A stretch of 64,000 nt of DNA, from NCBI RefSeq assembly GCF_029871245.1, contig NZ_SSON01000077.1, positions 112,154-176,153 on the forward strand. Direction: 5' to 3'. Of this stretch, positions 1 through 9,890 are shown piece after piece; the first letter of the stretch is position 1, and every line of letters starts with the position of its first letter. The notes under the pieces were generated by a model. That model worked only from the letters and a program-made list of their open reading frames with translations, did not search any database and was not told the origin of the DNA. Source of the stretch: Pseudomonas sp. BN102. Lineage in GTDB: Bacteria > Pseudomonadota > Gammaproteobacteria > Pseudomonadales > Pseudomonadaceae. The position numbers and the translations under genes are program-made.

Positions 1-1260
<1,260 letters not shown>

Positions 1261-1284
1261 GGAAGAGCCCTCTGGGGCTAAATC

Positions 1285-1312
1285 TGTAGGAGCGAATGAA
1301 TTCGCTCCTACA
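1285..1312. repeat. REP-type palindrome (family A), possible add terminator
   Basis: A near-perfect 28-bp palindrome built from two inverted copies of TGTAGGAGCGAAT. It lies 24 bp after the adenine deaminase stop codon, between convergent genes. It is the simplest member of a repeat family that recurs at many intergenic sites in this window. It could fold into a terminator-like hairpin but has no U tract. Confidence 0.7.
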
Positions 1313-1350
1313 AGTTGAATCCCGCGTCGCTGTCCCGGATATCGCCGCCT

Positions 1351-2010
1351 TTATCCAACCCGGCGAAACGTTGCGGCCGGCGCCATCCAGCGCAGGATGC
1401 CGCCCAGCAGCACGCCATAGAGCGGCACGAAGAGCAGCAGGCTGACAGCCAGTTTCACGCCGTAGTCCACCGTGGCGATTTCCACCCAGTGCTCGGCCAT
1501 GAAGGGGTTGTCGCTGCGCCAGAAGGCCACGGAGAAGAAGGCGAAGGTGTCCAGCAGATTGCCGGCGATGGTCGAGGCCACCGGGGCTACCCACCACTGG
1601 CGCAGTTGCCGCAGGCGGTCGAACACCTGGATGTCGAGCACCTGGCCGAGCACGTAGGCGAGGAAACTGGCCAGCGAGATGCGCGCGACGAACAGGTTGA
1701 ACTCGCCCAGGGCTTTGATGCCCTGGAACGCGGCGTCCTGGAACAACACCGAGACCACGTAGGAAGCCGCCAGCGCCGGCAGCATGACTCGCGCGATGAC
1801 CCGACGCGCCGCGGCCTTGCCCATCAGGCGCACAGTCAGGTCAGTGGCCAGGAAGATGAACGGAAAGCTGAAGGCGCCCCAGGTGGTCTGCCAGCCGAAC
1901 AGGGTCATGGGCAACTGCACCAGGTAGTTGCTGGCGATGATGATGAGGATGTGGAAGGCGATCAGGCCGGCCAGCGCCGGGCGCCAGACAGAGGGAATTG
2001 CAGCGGGCAT
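1351..2010 (-). CDS. yhhQ: Queuosine precursor transporter YhhQ (COG1738)
   Basis: A 219-residue inner-membrane protein with about six hydrophobic segments. The signature stretches SFPFIFLATDLTVRLMGK and STIAGNLLDTFAFFS match the YhhQ/QueT-like family, which takes up preQ0/preQ1 for tRNA queuosine synthesis. The ATG at 2010 is chosen because the longer frame to 2052 runs through a probable preQ1 riboswitch. An AGGA sits 11-12 nt upstream of this ATG, and an alternative ATG at 2022 overlaps that same AGGA. The riboswitch supports both the function and ligand-controlled translation. Confidence 0.9.
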   Translation of the reverse strand: MPAAIPSVWRPALAGLIAFHILIIIASNYLVQLPMTLFGWQTTWGAFSFPFIFLATDLTVRLMGKAAARRVIARVMLPALAASYVVSVLFQDAAFQGIKALGEFNLFVARISLASFLAYVLGQVLDIQVFDRLRQLRQWWVAPVASTIAGNLLDTFAFFSVAFWRSDNPFMAEHWVEIATVDYGVKLAVSLLLFVPLYGVLLGGILRWMAPAATFRRVG

Positions 2011-2019
2011 GGTGGTTCG

Positions 2020-2052
2020 CATCCTTTTTGCCGATGGGGTGAGGGAACCCAT
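2020..2052 (-). promoter_or_regulatory. Probable preQ1-I riboswitch upstream of yhhQ
   Basis: Read on the minus strand, a 5-bp stem AUGGG/CCCAU (2052-2048 with 2038-2034) closes a loop UUCCCUCAC. An A-rich tail CGGCAAAAAGGA follows. This matches the preQ1-I layout of stem, C-rich loop and A-rich tail. The loop CCU can pair with the tail AGG to form the short pseudoknot that would bury the ribosome binding site. The downstream gene is a queuosine-precursor transporter, which is the expected regulon. The assignment is by eye, without a covariance-model score. Confidence 0.72.
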
Positions 2053-2167
2053 GTCGCAGCCCCAAAGCCGACGACGGCGCGCATTCTAACTTGACCCGAA
2101 CGTCAGGAAAAGACGCTTCATCTGGTGCCGGACACCCGCAGTGGACTGCCGTAGGCTGGTGGGCACT

Positions 2168-2300
2168 TGTAGGAGCGAATTCATTCGCAAAGGGCGGCGC
2201 AGCCGCCCCGTAGGTTGGCGCCAAGCGAAGCGCGGCCCAACGTCTGTGCCACCCCGGAACGACGAATCGTTGGGCTTCGCTTCGCTCAGCCCAACCTACG
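2168..2300. repeat. Composite REP: family A half-site plus family B palindrome
   Basis: A family A unit (TGTAGGAGCGAATTCATTCG) is followed by a long family B inverted repeat. The family B arms are CGTAGGTTGGCGC with AGCGAAGCG, and TTGGGCTTCGC with CCAACCTACG. The 3' arm overlaps the last codons and stop of the MFS gene at 2286, so the repeat contributes the C-terminal residues VVDRRLG of that protein. Confidence 0.7.
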
Positions 2301-3701
2301 ATCCACCACTTGCAATTCCGGATTGCCGCCCTCCTCGCCCGCCAGTTCTTCCAGGGTTCGGCCTCGAGTCTCCATGCCGAAGATCCAGACCACCAGCGCC
2401 GCCACGCCGAAGCAGGCCGCGCCCAGGGCGAAGACGCCGCCCTGGCCGGTGATGGGGAAGAGCAGGCCGGTAACGGTGGGCCCCAGCAGCGAGCCGACGC
2501 GCCCCACCGCCGACGCGAAGCCTGAGCCGGTGGCTCGGGCCGAGGTGGGATACAGCTCCGGCGTGTAGGTGTAGAGCACCGCCCACATGCCAAAGAGAAA
2601 GAACTGCATGGCCAGGCCGGTACCGATCAACAGTGCCTGGTTGCCACCAAACACCGCGCTCTGCCCGTAGAAGAAGGCCATGATGCCGCCGCCCAGCAGG
2701 GTCAGCACGCAGGTCGGTTTGCGCCCCCAGCGCTCCACCAGCCAGGCAGCGGCGAGGAAGCCGGGGATGCCGCCGAGGGAGATCAGCACCGTGTAGTAGA
2801 CCGACTGGGTGACGGCGAACCCGGATTGCTGCAGCAATGCGCTGAGCCAGGAAGTGAGGCCATAGAAGCCCAGCAGGGCGAAGAACCAGACGCTCCAGAT
2901 CATCAGCGTGCGACGCCGGTAATGGGCCGACCAGAGCTCACCGAAGGCGGTGAAGAAGCCCGGTGCGCGGGCTGCCTGGCGCGGCATGCGCCGGGGTTCG
3001 GGCAGTCTGTCAGCGCCGAGGGAGGCCATCACCCGCCGTTCGATGCCGCGCAGCACCTTGTCCGCCGCCTTGAGCCGGCCCACCTGCTCCAGCCAGCGCG
3101 GCGACTCGGGAATGAGGAAACGGATGGCCAGGACGAAGATCGCCGGAAAGGCCAGCACCAGGAAGATATCGCGCCAGCCGATGCGCTCCAGGAGGAAGTA
3201 GGAGAGAAGCCCGGCGGCGACGAAGCCCAACGGCCAGAAACCATCCATCAGGGCGATGTAACGGCCGCGACGTTTGGCCGGGATCATTTCCGAGAGCAGC
3301 GACTGGGCGATGGGAAATTCCATGCCCATGCCGATCCCGAGGAGGATGCGGTAGAGGGTCAGGGTCTCCACGTCCTGGGCGGTGGAGCAGAGGTAGCTGG
3401 CCAGGCCCCAGAGCAGGATGCTGCCCTGGAACACCGGTTTGCGCCCGAAGCGGTCGGCCAGCAGGCCGGAGAGCGAAGCGCCAAGCACCATGCCGAAGAA
3501 ACTCGAGCTGGCCAGCAAGCCTGCCTGGGCGCTGCTCAGGCCGAACTCGGCTTTGATGGAGCCGAGCAGGAAGGTCATCATCGCCAGGTCCATCGAGTCG
3601 AAGAAGAACGCCAGGGCGATGATGATGAAGATCAGCCGGTGGTAACTGCTGATGGGCAGGCGTTCGAGACGTTCGGCGGCGCTGTAGCCAGGGGCGTGCA
3701 T
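2286..3701 (-). CDS. MFS transporter, metabolite:H+ symporter type
   Basis: A 471-residue inner-membrane carrier with 12 predicted helices. The conserved loop motif GLLADRFGRKP follows helix 2, and a second copy-like motif ERWGRKP occurs in the C-terminal half, as in sugar/organic-acid porters. The substrate is not deducible; resemblance is to the NiaP/aromatic-acid symporter group. The start at 3701 (MHAPGYSAAERLE) has a strong GAAGGAAGGG site 6-8 nt upstream, so the 56-residue upstream extension is rejected. Its C-terminus has been built into a REP element. Confidence 0.85.
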   Translation of the reverse strand: MHAPGYSAAERLERLPISSYHRLIFIIIALAFFFDSMDLAMMTFLLGSIKAEFGLSSAQAGLLASSSFFGMVLGASLSGLLADRFGRKPVFQGSILLWGLASYLCSTAQDVETLTLYRILLGIGMGMEFPIAQSLLSEMIPAKRRGRYIALMDGFWPLGFVAAGLLSYFLLERIGWRDIFLVLAFPAIFVLAIRFLIPESPRWLEQVGRLKAADKVLRGIERRVMASLGADRLPEPRRMPRQAARAPGFFTAFGELWSAHYRRRTLMIWSVWFFALLGFYGLTSWLSALLQQSGFAVTQSVYYTVLISLGGIPGFLAAAWLVERWGRKPTCVLTLLGGGIMAFFYGQSAVFGGNQALLIGTGLAMQFFLFGMWAVLYTYTPELYPTSARATGSGFASAVGRVGSLLGPTVTGLLFPITGQGGVFALGAACFGVAALVVWIFGMETRGRTLEELAGEEGGNPELQVVDRRLG

Positions 3702-3824
3702 GGGAGTCCCTTCCTTCGCTGCGGGGTGTGCCGCCGAGTATGGGTGCGGCGAAGGCGCGGGTTGTTCGCTGGATGCGACCTGGGGACAGCTCTGGCCGAC
3801 CTGGCAGGGGACGCCAGGAATACC

Positions 3825-3925
3825 TGTAGGGGCGAATTCATTCGCCAAGGGTGGCGTAGCCGCCCCCACAGGGGAGTCATCAGGGCACGCCTTCGGCCTG
3901 CTTGGCGAATGAATTCGCCCCTACA
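3825..3925. repeat. Inverted pair of REP family A units
   Basis: Two family A units face each other (TGTAGGGGCGAATTCATTCG at the left, its complement at the right). They enclose about 55 bp that includes a GGCGTAGCCGCC mini-palindrome. The element fills the gap between the MFS gene and the cytochrome b561 gene and could form a long cruciform. Confidence 0.75.
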
Positions 3926-3935
3926 GCAGCGCCGT

Positions 3936-4469
3936 TCACTCGGCTCCGGGCCGGCGCCGGCCGGTGACCATGGACCAGGGCAGGTTCTCACGCGTGCGCA
4001 CGCTTTCCACCAGCGCGGCCAGCACATGTATGCAGGCCAGCCCGAACAGGCCGTCGGCCATGAACACATGGATATCCCGGGGCAGGTCCTCGCCCCAGAA
4101 GTAGTCGATCTCTTCCATCAGGAAGCCGGTGACGCCCAGGCCGAACATCAGCAGCAGCATGAGGATCATCACCAGCCCGCCCAGGGGCGAATGGCCCAGG
4201 TGGTGCAGGTGCCCGCCGCGGAGGAGGACCTTGGCGTGGTTAACCAGGCGCGCCGGGCGCGGCCAGAAGTCTGCCCAGCGCGCCGGCCTGGGGCCGACGA
4301 AGCCCCAGACCACACGCACCAGCACAACTGCCACGGCGTAGTAGCCGAGCCAACGGTGCCAGCCGTCGCCCGCCTCGTTGAGGAAGTAGTCACCGATGAA
4401 GGCGGCCACCAGAGACCAGTGGCCGATACGCACCACAGGGTCCCAGAGGCGAACGGTTTCGGTGCTCAC
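3936..4469 (-). CDS. Cytochrome b561-family dihaem membrane protein
   Basis: A 177-residue protein with four hydrophobic helices and paired histidines suited to b-type haem ligation (H in RIGHWSL, GWHRWLGYY, DIHVFMAD and ACIHVLAAL). The family moves electrons across the inner membrane, often for periplasmic partners. It lies 3 nt downstream of the PepSY-protein gene on the same strand, so the two are probably one operon. The natural electron partner cannot be read from the sequence. Confidence 0.85.
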   Translation of the reverse strand: MSTETVRLWDPVVRIGHWSLVAAFIGDYFLNEAGDGWHRWLGYYAVAVVLVRVVWGFVGPRPARWADFWPRPARLVNHAKVLLRGGHLHHLGHSPLGGLVMILMLLLMFGLGVTGFLMEEIDYFWGEDLPRDIHVFMADGLFGLACIHVLAALVESVRTRENLPWSMVTGRRRPGAE

Positions 4470-4472
4470 CGA

Positions 4473-4739
4473 TCAGTCCTCGATCTCCTGCTTGACCACC
4501 TTGCCGTCCACCGGGTCGAAGTAAATCTCGACCTTGCGCTTGTCCTTGTCCCAGCCGTAGATCTCGTAGCAGTTGCCGGCGGTGACCTTGAATTTCTTGA
4601 TGTCGTAGCCCTGGGCCTTGAGGTCTTCCTGGAACTTGGTCTGGTCTTGCCAGGTGGCCTTGTCGGCAGTCGTGCATTCGGTCTTGGCGAAGGTCAGCGG
4701 GCTGACGAGGGCCAGGGAAACAAGAAGCAGTTTACGCAT
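4473..4739 (-). CDS. Small periplasmic PepSY-domain protein
   Basis: An 88-residue exported protein: a 19-residue signal peptide ending near LTFAKT, then a single PepSY-like fold with the pattern YDIKKFKVT...CYEIYGWD...KVEIYFDPVDGKVVK. Two cysteines (CTTADK, NCYEIYG) could form a disulfide. The start at 4739 has GAGG 9 nt upstream; the 22-residue upstream extension lacks support. It is the first gene of a likely operon with the adjacent cytochrome b561, a pairing seen in several pseudomonads. Confidence 0.8.
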   Translation of the reverse strand: MRKLLLVSLALVSPLTFAKTECTTADKATWQDQTKFQEDLKAQGYDIKKFKVTAGNCYEIYGWDKDKRKVEIYFDPVDGKVVKQEIED

Positions 4740-4859
4740 GGTATTGACCTCGAATCGTACGTGGTATGGCAAAGGGCAATGCAAGGGTTTCTCATTCACT
4801 GCCATGACGGAGGAGCTTAGGCCAGGCTCGGCAGCCTGTCATTTGCAGATATGCCGGGC

Positions 4860-7403
4860 TCAGCGATGTTCGACCGCGAATTGTCCCCGGCCTGCGTGCT
4901 TTGCACGGTAGCAAGCTGTATCAGCCTGTTTCAGCAGCTCGGCCGGCTGGGCATTGCCGCTGTGGATGCAGGCCATGCCGACGCTGGCGCCAACGTGAAA
5001 TTCCTGCCCCTCCCAATGCAGCGCCAGGGCCTGGATCTGCGCGATCAGCCGGGCCGCCAGCAGCTCCGCCTGGGCCCGGGGACAGCTGCGCAGGATCAGG
5101 GCGAACTCGTCGCCGCCCAGGCGCGCCAGCTGGTCGCCGGCACGCACCTGGGCCTGCATCAGCCTCGCGAGCTGGCGCAGCAGCTCGTCTCCGGCGGCAT
5201 GGCCGGCTGTGTCGTTGACGCCTTTGAAGTGGTCCAGGTCGATGAAGCAGAGCACGCTGTTGCCGTCGTTCTGCAGCACCTCGCGGCAGCTTTCGGTGAG
5301 GGCGTCCTCGAAAGCCGGGCGGTTCAGCAGGCCGGTAAGCGCATCGTGGGTGGCGGCGTAACGCAGGTGTTTCTGCATCGCCCGCGCCTCGCTGACGTCG
5401 GTGAGCACCAGCACGCTGCCGAGCAGGGTGCCATCGCCGCCGCGCATGGGCGCCGCCTGACCGCGCAGGGCGATGGTGCCGCCGGCAGGATGGCGCAACG
5501 ACGCCAGGCCCTGCAGGCTGGCGGCGCTGCCCTGGGCCAGGCACTCGCGCACCGGGTTGGCCACCATGCGGCCGTCCTCGCCTTCCAGCAGCAGGACCTG
5601 TTCGATGGGCAGGCCGCGCGCATCCTCGCTTCGCCAGCCGCTGAGGCGCTCGGCCACCGGGTTGAGGAAGCTGACCCGGCCTTCCAGGTCGGTGGTAATC
5701 ACGCCGTCACCGATGGCATCGAGGGTCACCTGCAGGCGCTCGCGCTCGTCGTGCAAGCGCTCGGCCAACTGGCGCAGTTCGCTGACGTCCCAGTTGGTGC
5801 CCACCATGCGCAGAGGCTTGCCGGCCGCATCGCAGACCAGCCGCGCGTGGCCCTTGATCACCCGCTGGGCGCCGTCGGCGCGGCGGATGCGGAACTCGAT
5901 ATCGAGCCGGCCCTTGCCATCCCGCGCGGCCATCACCTCGCGCTCGGCCCGTTCGGCGTCCTCGGGATGCAGGTGGGCGTGCCACTCGGCGTAGGACAGT
6001 TCACCCGATCCACCGGCGCGGCCGTAGAGGCGGTACATGCCCTCGTCCCAGAGCAGCCGGTCGCTGGCCAGGTCCCACTCCCAGACGCCGACGCCGCTGG
6101 CCTCGGTGGCCACCGAGTAGCGCCGCGCCAGTTCCGTCTCGCGCTCTTCGGCGCGTTTGCGGCGGTCGATGTCCTCGATCTGCGAGATGAAGTAGAGCGG
6201 CTCACCTTCGTGGTCACGAACCAGGGATACCGCCAACAGGCCCCAGATCACCCTTCCGCTCTTGTGCAGGTAGCGCTTCTCCAGGCGGTAGCTGTGGCGC
6301 CGCCCGGCGAGGATCTCGTCCACCAGCGCCTGGTCGCTGGCCAGGTCGTCGGGGTGGGTGACGTCCTGGAAACCCAGGCTGGACAGCTCGTCTTCGCCAT
6401 AGCCGAGCATCTCGCAGAGGGCACGGTTCACTCGCTGCCAGCGCCCATCCAGGCTCACCAGGGCCATGCCGATGGCGGAGTGGTCCATGGCGTCGCGAAA
6501 GCGCGTCTCGCTGGCGGTCAGCTCGCGCCGGCGCTTGCGCAGCTGTTCCACGGCCGAGGCCAACAGCAGGGCCGGCAACAGCGCCAGGAGCAGCGGCAGG
6601 TAGGTCAGCAGATCACGCCAGCCCTGGTCCAGGGCGTGGGCATCGAGCAGGCCGAGGGCGATGATCAAGCCGCCGCAGATCGAGGCCAGGGCCACCAGCA
6701 ACGCGGTGCTGGCGAAGGTCAGGCGCACGGCGGCGATCATCAGCGGCAGGGACAGGTAGACGAAGGGGAATGGCAGCAGCAGCAGGGAAACGGGGGTGAC
6801 CAGCAGCACCACCGCGCCATAGAGCAGCAGCTCGCGACGGCGTCGTTCACCGAGCAGCTCCCACCAGCCATTCTGGCGCAGCCACACGGCCAGGGGCATT
6901 ACCGAGACGGCCCCGAGCATGGAGCCCTCGACCCAGAACAGCCAGCCGCGCTCGAAGGAGTCCAGCCCCTGCCAGGCGAGGATGCTGGCGCCCAGGCTCG
7001 CCCCCACCAGCGGCGGTAGCAGGGCGCCGAAGAAGATGAACTGGAGGAAAGCGCCGGGGCTTTCGTTCATCCGCCGCGCGGCGCCGCTGACCCGCAGGAG
7101 TGCGCCGGCCATACCCACTTCCAGCAAGTTGGGCGGGGTGAAGCTGGCCGCCAGAAGCAGGCCATCACCGAAGGCCAGGTTGGCCAGCAGATTGGCCAGC
7201 ATCGCCGCCCCCAGCAGGGCGGCCCAGCGGCGCAGCGGCTGGTCCCAGATCAGCGCGACGGTGAAGGCGTTGGCGTACCAGAGGGTGGCGATGCTGCCGG
7301 GCTGGCGCGATAGCCACACAGCACTCAGGGCCAGCAGCAGGTAGCCAGCGAAAATCAGCAGCAGGGTCGGCAGGAAATCACCGGGCTCGCGAGTACGGGC
7401 CAT
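4860..7403 (-). CDS. MASE1-PAS-PAS-PAS diguanylate cyclase
   Basis: An 847-residue inner-membrane signalling enzyme predicted to make cyclic di-GMP. The N-terminal roughly 290 residues are a MASE1-like sensor of about eight helices. Three PAS/PAC units follow (starting near FRDAMDHSAIGMA, YSVATEASGVGVW and LQVTLDAIGDGVI), then a GGDEF domain. The active motif GGDEF is intact at about 763-767, and the inhibitory site RAGD lies five residues before it, so product inhibition is expected. There is no EAL domain. The start at 7403 has AGGGAG 9 nt upstream; a GTG at 7466 is less well placed. Confidence 0.9.
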   Translation of the reverse strand: MARTREPGDFLPTLLLIFAGYLLLALSAVWLSRQPGSIATLWYANAFTVALIWDQPLRRWAALLGAAMLANLLANLAFGDGLLLAASFTPPNLLEVGMAGALLRVSGAARRMNESPGAFLQFIFFGALLPPLVGASLGASILAWQGLDSFERGWLFWVEGSMLGAVSVMPLAVWLRQNGWWELLGERRRRELLLYGAVVLLVTPVSLLLLPFPFVYLSLPLMIAAVRLTFASTALLVALASICGGLIIALGLLDAHALDQGWRDLLTYLPLLLALLPALLLASAVEQLRKRRRELTASETRFRDAMDHSAIGMALVSLDGRWQRVNRALCEMLGYGEDELSSLGFQDVTHPDDLASDQALVDEILAGRRHSYRLEKRYLHKSGRVIWGLLAVSLVRDHEGEPLYFISQIEDIDRRKRAEERETELARRYSVATEASGVGVWEWDLASDRLLWDEGMYRLYGRAGGSGELSYAEWHAHLHPEDAERAEREVMAARDGKGRLDIEFRIRRADGAQRVIKGHARLVCDAAGKPLRMVGTNWDVSELRQLAERLHDERERLQVTLDAIGDGVITTDLEGRVSFLNPVAERLSGWRSEDARGLPIEQVLLLEGEDGRMVANPVRECLAQGSAASLQGLASLRHPAGGTIALRGQAAPMRGGDGTLLGSVLVLTDVSEARAMQKHLRYAATHDALTGLLNRPAFEDALTESCREVLQNDGNSVLCFIDLDHFKGVNDTAGHAAGDELLRQLARLMQAQVRAGDQLARLGGDEFALILRSCPRAQAELLAARLIAQIQALALHWEGQEFHVGASVGMACIHSGNAQPAELLKQADTACYRAKHAGRGQFAVEHR

Positions 7404-7575
7404 CAGCCAAATCTCCCTTGGCAAGCGCCGGGCTGCGGCCCGGCGGGGTTCAGGCAAGTCGGACACAAGTCAGCTACGAGGTTCTCCTCGCGGGCCACGG
7501 CTTATCCAGACAATAGCGGAATCGCAGGCCCGAGCAATTCGACGTTTCAGACGTCCGCTTTTCCGCGACCGACAC

Positions 7576-8490
7576 TCAGGCCCATGGCGCGCCAACGAGC
7601 AGCATGGCGCAGCGCGTCTGGACGAACTCGCGGAGCAGGCGCACCGGCTTGCTCAACTGGGCCCGGTGGGCGCAGATCAGGTTCAGCGGGGTGGCCTCGC
7701 CGCGGTACTGCGGCAGGGCCAATTCCAGACGTCCGGCCTGGACGTCGCCGGCCACGTCCAGCCAGGATTTGTAGGTCAGTCCCTGCCCGGCCAGGGCCCA
7801 GCGCCGGACCACATCCGCATCGTCGCAGGCGCGGTTGCCGGCGACTGTCACCACCTGCTCGCGGCGACCTTGGCTGAAGCTCCAGCGGTCGTGGACACGC
7901 CCGCCGAGCTGGTAGAGCAGGCAGTTGTGCGCGGCCAGGTCCTCCGGCTGACTTGGCCGTCCATGGCGGGCGAAATAGCCGGACGAGGCGCAGAGCACCC
8001 GGCGGTTGGCGGCGGCCAGGGGCAGCGCCACCAGGCTGGAGTCCTCGGGCTCGCCATAGCGGATGGCGATGTCCACGGACTGACGGAACAGGTCGGCGAC
8101 GCGGTCGCTCAGCTGCAGGCGCAGGCTGAGCCTCGGGTGTTCGCGCTGGAACTCGTCGAGCCAGGGCAGCAGCACGTTGCGGCCGAAGTCCGAAGGCGCC
8201 GACAGCTGCAATACGCCGGCTATGTCGCTGCGGCCACCGGCCAGCTGGCGCTGGCCCTCCGCAAGGCTCTCGAGGGCATTGCGCGCATGGGCGAGGAACT
8301 GCTCACCCTCGGGGGTCAGGCGCAGGCTGCGGGTGGAACGCGCGAAGAGGCGCACGTCCAGTTGCTGCTCCAGGCGTTTGAGTGCGGCACTGGCCACGGC
8401 CGGAGAAACGTCCAGCTTGCGAGCGGCCGCCGAGAGGCTACCGTGGTCGGCGGTACTGACGAACAGGGCGAGGTCGTCGAGGCGAAGCAT
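7576..8490 (-). CDS. LysR-family transcriptional regulator
   Basis: A 304-residue regulator with an N-terminal winged helix-turn-helix (LALFVSTADHGSLSAAARK, then SPAVASAALKRLEQ) and a C-terminal periplasmic-binding-like effector domain. The start ATG at 8490 has AGGA 9 nt upstream; the frame could begin at a TTG six bases earlier. It is divergent from the reductase gene at 8591 with a 100-bp shared promoter region. By the usual LysR arrangement it probably controls that gene. The inducer is unknown. Confidence 0.9.
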   Translation of the reverse strand: MLRLDDLALFVSTADHGSLSAAARKLDVSPAVASAALKRLEQQLDVRLFARSTRSLRLTPEGEQFLAHARNALESLAEGQRQLAGGRSDIAGVLQLSAPSDFGRNVLLPWLDEFQREHPRLSLRLQLSDRVADLFRQSVDIAIRYGEPEDSSLVALPLAAANRRVLCASSGYFARHGRPSQPEDLAAHNCLLYQLGGRVHDRWSFSQGRREQVVTVAGNRACDDADVVRRWALAGQGLTYKSWLDVAGDVQAGRLELALPQYRGEATPLNLICAHRAQLSKPVRLLREFVQTRCAMLLVGAPWA

Positions 8491-8590
8491 TTTCAAAAAT
8501 CCTTTGAAAGACTGTCATTTTCTAGCCGATTTTTCTCTCCTGCGAAATAACCGACCATGCGGCCCCATCAGCCCCAAGCGGAGAATCCAG

Positions 8591-9607
8591 ATGAAAGCTG
8601 TCGCCTACTTCCAGAACCTGCCCATCGACCATCCCGAAGCGCTGCAGGACATCGTCCTGCCGGAACCACAGCCGGACCCGCGCGACCTGGTGGTGGAAGT
8701 CCGCGCCATCTCGGTCAACCCGGTGGACACCAAGGTGCGCCGTAACGCCGCGCCGGAGGCGGGCCAGCCCAAGGTGCTGGGTTGGGACGTGGCCGGGGTG
8801 GTCAAGGCGGTCGGTAGCGCGGTGAGCCTGTTCCAGCCCGGCGACCGGGTGTTCTACGCCGGCGACCTGACCCGCCAGGGCGGCAACGCCGAGCTCCACC
8901 GGGTGGACGAGCGCATAGTCGGGCACATGCCGAAGAGCCTGGACTTCGCCGCGGCGGCCGCCCTGCCGTTGACCGCCATCACCGCCTGGGAACTGCTCTT
9001 CGACCGCCTGCAGATAGCCGAAGGTGAGGACGACCAGGGCCATAGCCTCCTGGTGGTGGGCGCCGCCGGCGGCGTGGGTTCGATCCTGGTGCAACTGGCT
9101 CGCCAGCTCACCGGCCTGACCGTGATCGGCACCGCCTCGCGCCCGGAAACCCAGGCCTGGGTGCGCGAACTGGGCGCCCACCATGTGCTGGACCACAGCA
9201 AGCCCCTGGCCGAGGAGCTGCGCCGCGCCGGACTGCCCAGCGTGACCCACGTCGCCAGCCTGACCCAGACGGATCAGCACCTCGACCAGTTGGTGGAAGC
9301 CCTGGCGCCCCAGGGCCGCCTCGGCCTGATCGACGACCCGGCGTCGCTGGACGTGACCAAGCTCAAGCGCAAGAGCCTGTCGCTGCACTGGGAGTTCATG
9401 TACACCCGCTCGATGTTCCAGACCGCGGATATCCTCGAACAGCATCGCCTGCTGGAGCGGGTCAGCCAGCTGATCGACGCCGGCGTGCTGAAGACCACGG
9501 TGGGCGAGCACTTCGGCAGCATCAACGCCGCCAACCTGCGCCGCGCCCATGCCCTGCTGGAAAGTGGCAAGGCCAAAGGCAAGATAGTGCTGGAGGGGTT
9601 TGCCTGA
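8591..9607 (+). CDS. Medium-chain NADPH-dependent reductase (quinone oxidoreductase-like)
   Basis: A 338-residue zinc-independent MDR-superfamily enzyme. It has a GroES-like N-terminal half (ISVNPVDTKVRR), then a nucleotide-binding motif VVGAAGGVGSILVQLA near 154, and AHALLESGKAKGKIVL at the C-terminus. Such proteins reduce quinones or enones; the substrate is unknown. The ATG at 8591 is preceded by GGAG, so the 138-residue upstream open frame, which is antisense to the regulator, is discarded. Expression probably depends on the divergent LysR protein. Confidence 0.88.
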   Translation: MKAVAYFQNLPIDHPEALQDIVLPEPQPDPRDLVVEVRAISVNPVDTKVRRNAAPEAGQPKVLGWDVAGVVKAVGSAVSLFQPGDRVFYAGDLTRQGGNAELHRVDERIVGHMPKSLDFAAAAALPLTAITAWELLFDRLQIAEGEDDQGHSLLVVGAAGGVGSILVQLARQLTGLTVIGTASRPETQAWVRELGAHHVLDHSKPLAEELRRAGLPSVTHVASLTQTDQHLDQLVEALAPQGRLGLIDDPASLDVTKLKRKSLSLHWEFMYTRSMFQTADILEQHRLLERVSQLIDAGVLKTTVGEHFGSINAANLRRAHALLESGKAKGKIVLEGFA

Positions 9608-9630
9608 GTCCCGCCGGGCAACCCTTCGGC

Positions 9631-9750
9631 CTGCATTCGCGATTGAAATCGCTCCCACGGGAACAGCACTCCGGACGTTCACCGACCGCAAGCCGGCTCC
9701 GTTATCCATAGGAGCGAACTCATTCGCGAAGGGCTACGCAGCGGCCCCAT
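9631..9750. repeat. REP family A units, degenerate pair
   Basis: Two family A-like units in the gap after the reductase gene: a variant with the core CGCGATTGAAATCGC near 9637-9653, and a typical unit ATAGGAGCGAACTCATTCGC near 9709-9727, followed by CTACGCAGCGG. The rest of the 283-bp gap to 9891 shows no gene. Confidence 0.65.
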
Positions 9751-9890
9751 GCGTGAGCCAGGCCTGACCAGCGAGCGGATGCGCGGGCGAACGGTTCGGT
9801 ACGCGTGGACGAAGAGGCTAGACTTTTTTCTCGTCTCGCCAGCGGCCGGCTGCGCCGCGAAGCTTCGCTCCTGATTCGCCGGGGTCCAGG

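Noticed and set aside
8177..8590. 138-residue N-terminal extension of the reductase
   Set aside because: It is antisense to the LysR gene, and a good ribosome site precedes the ATG at 8591.
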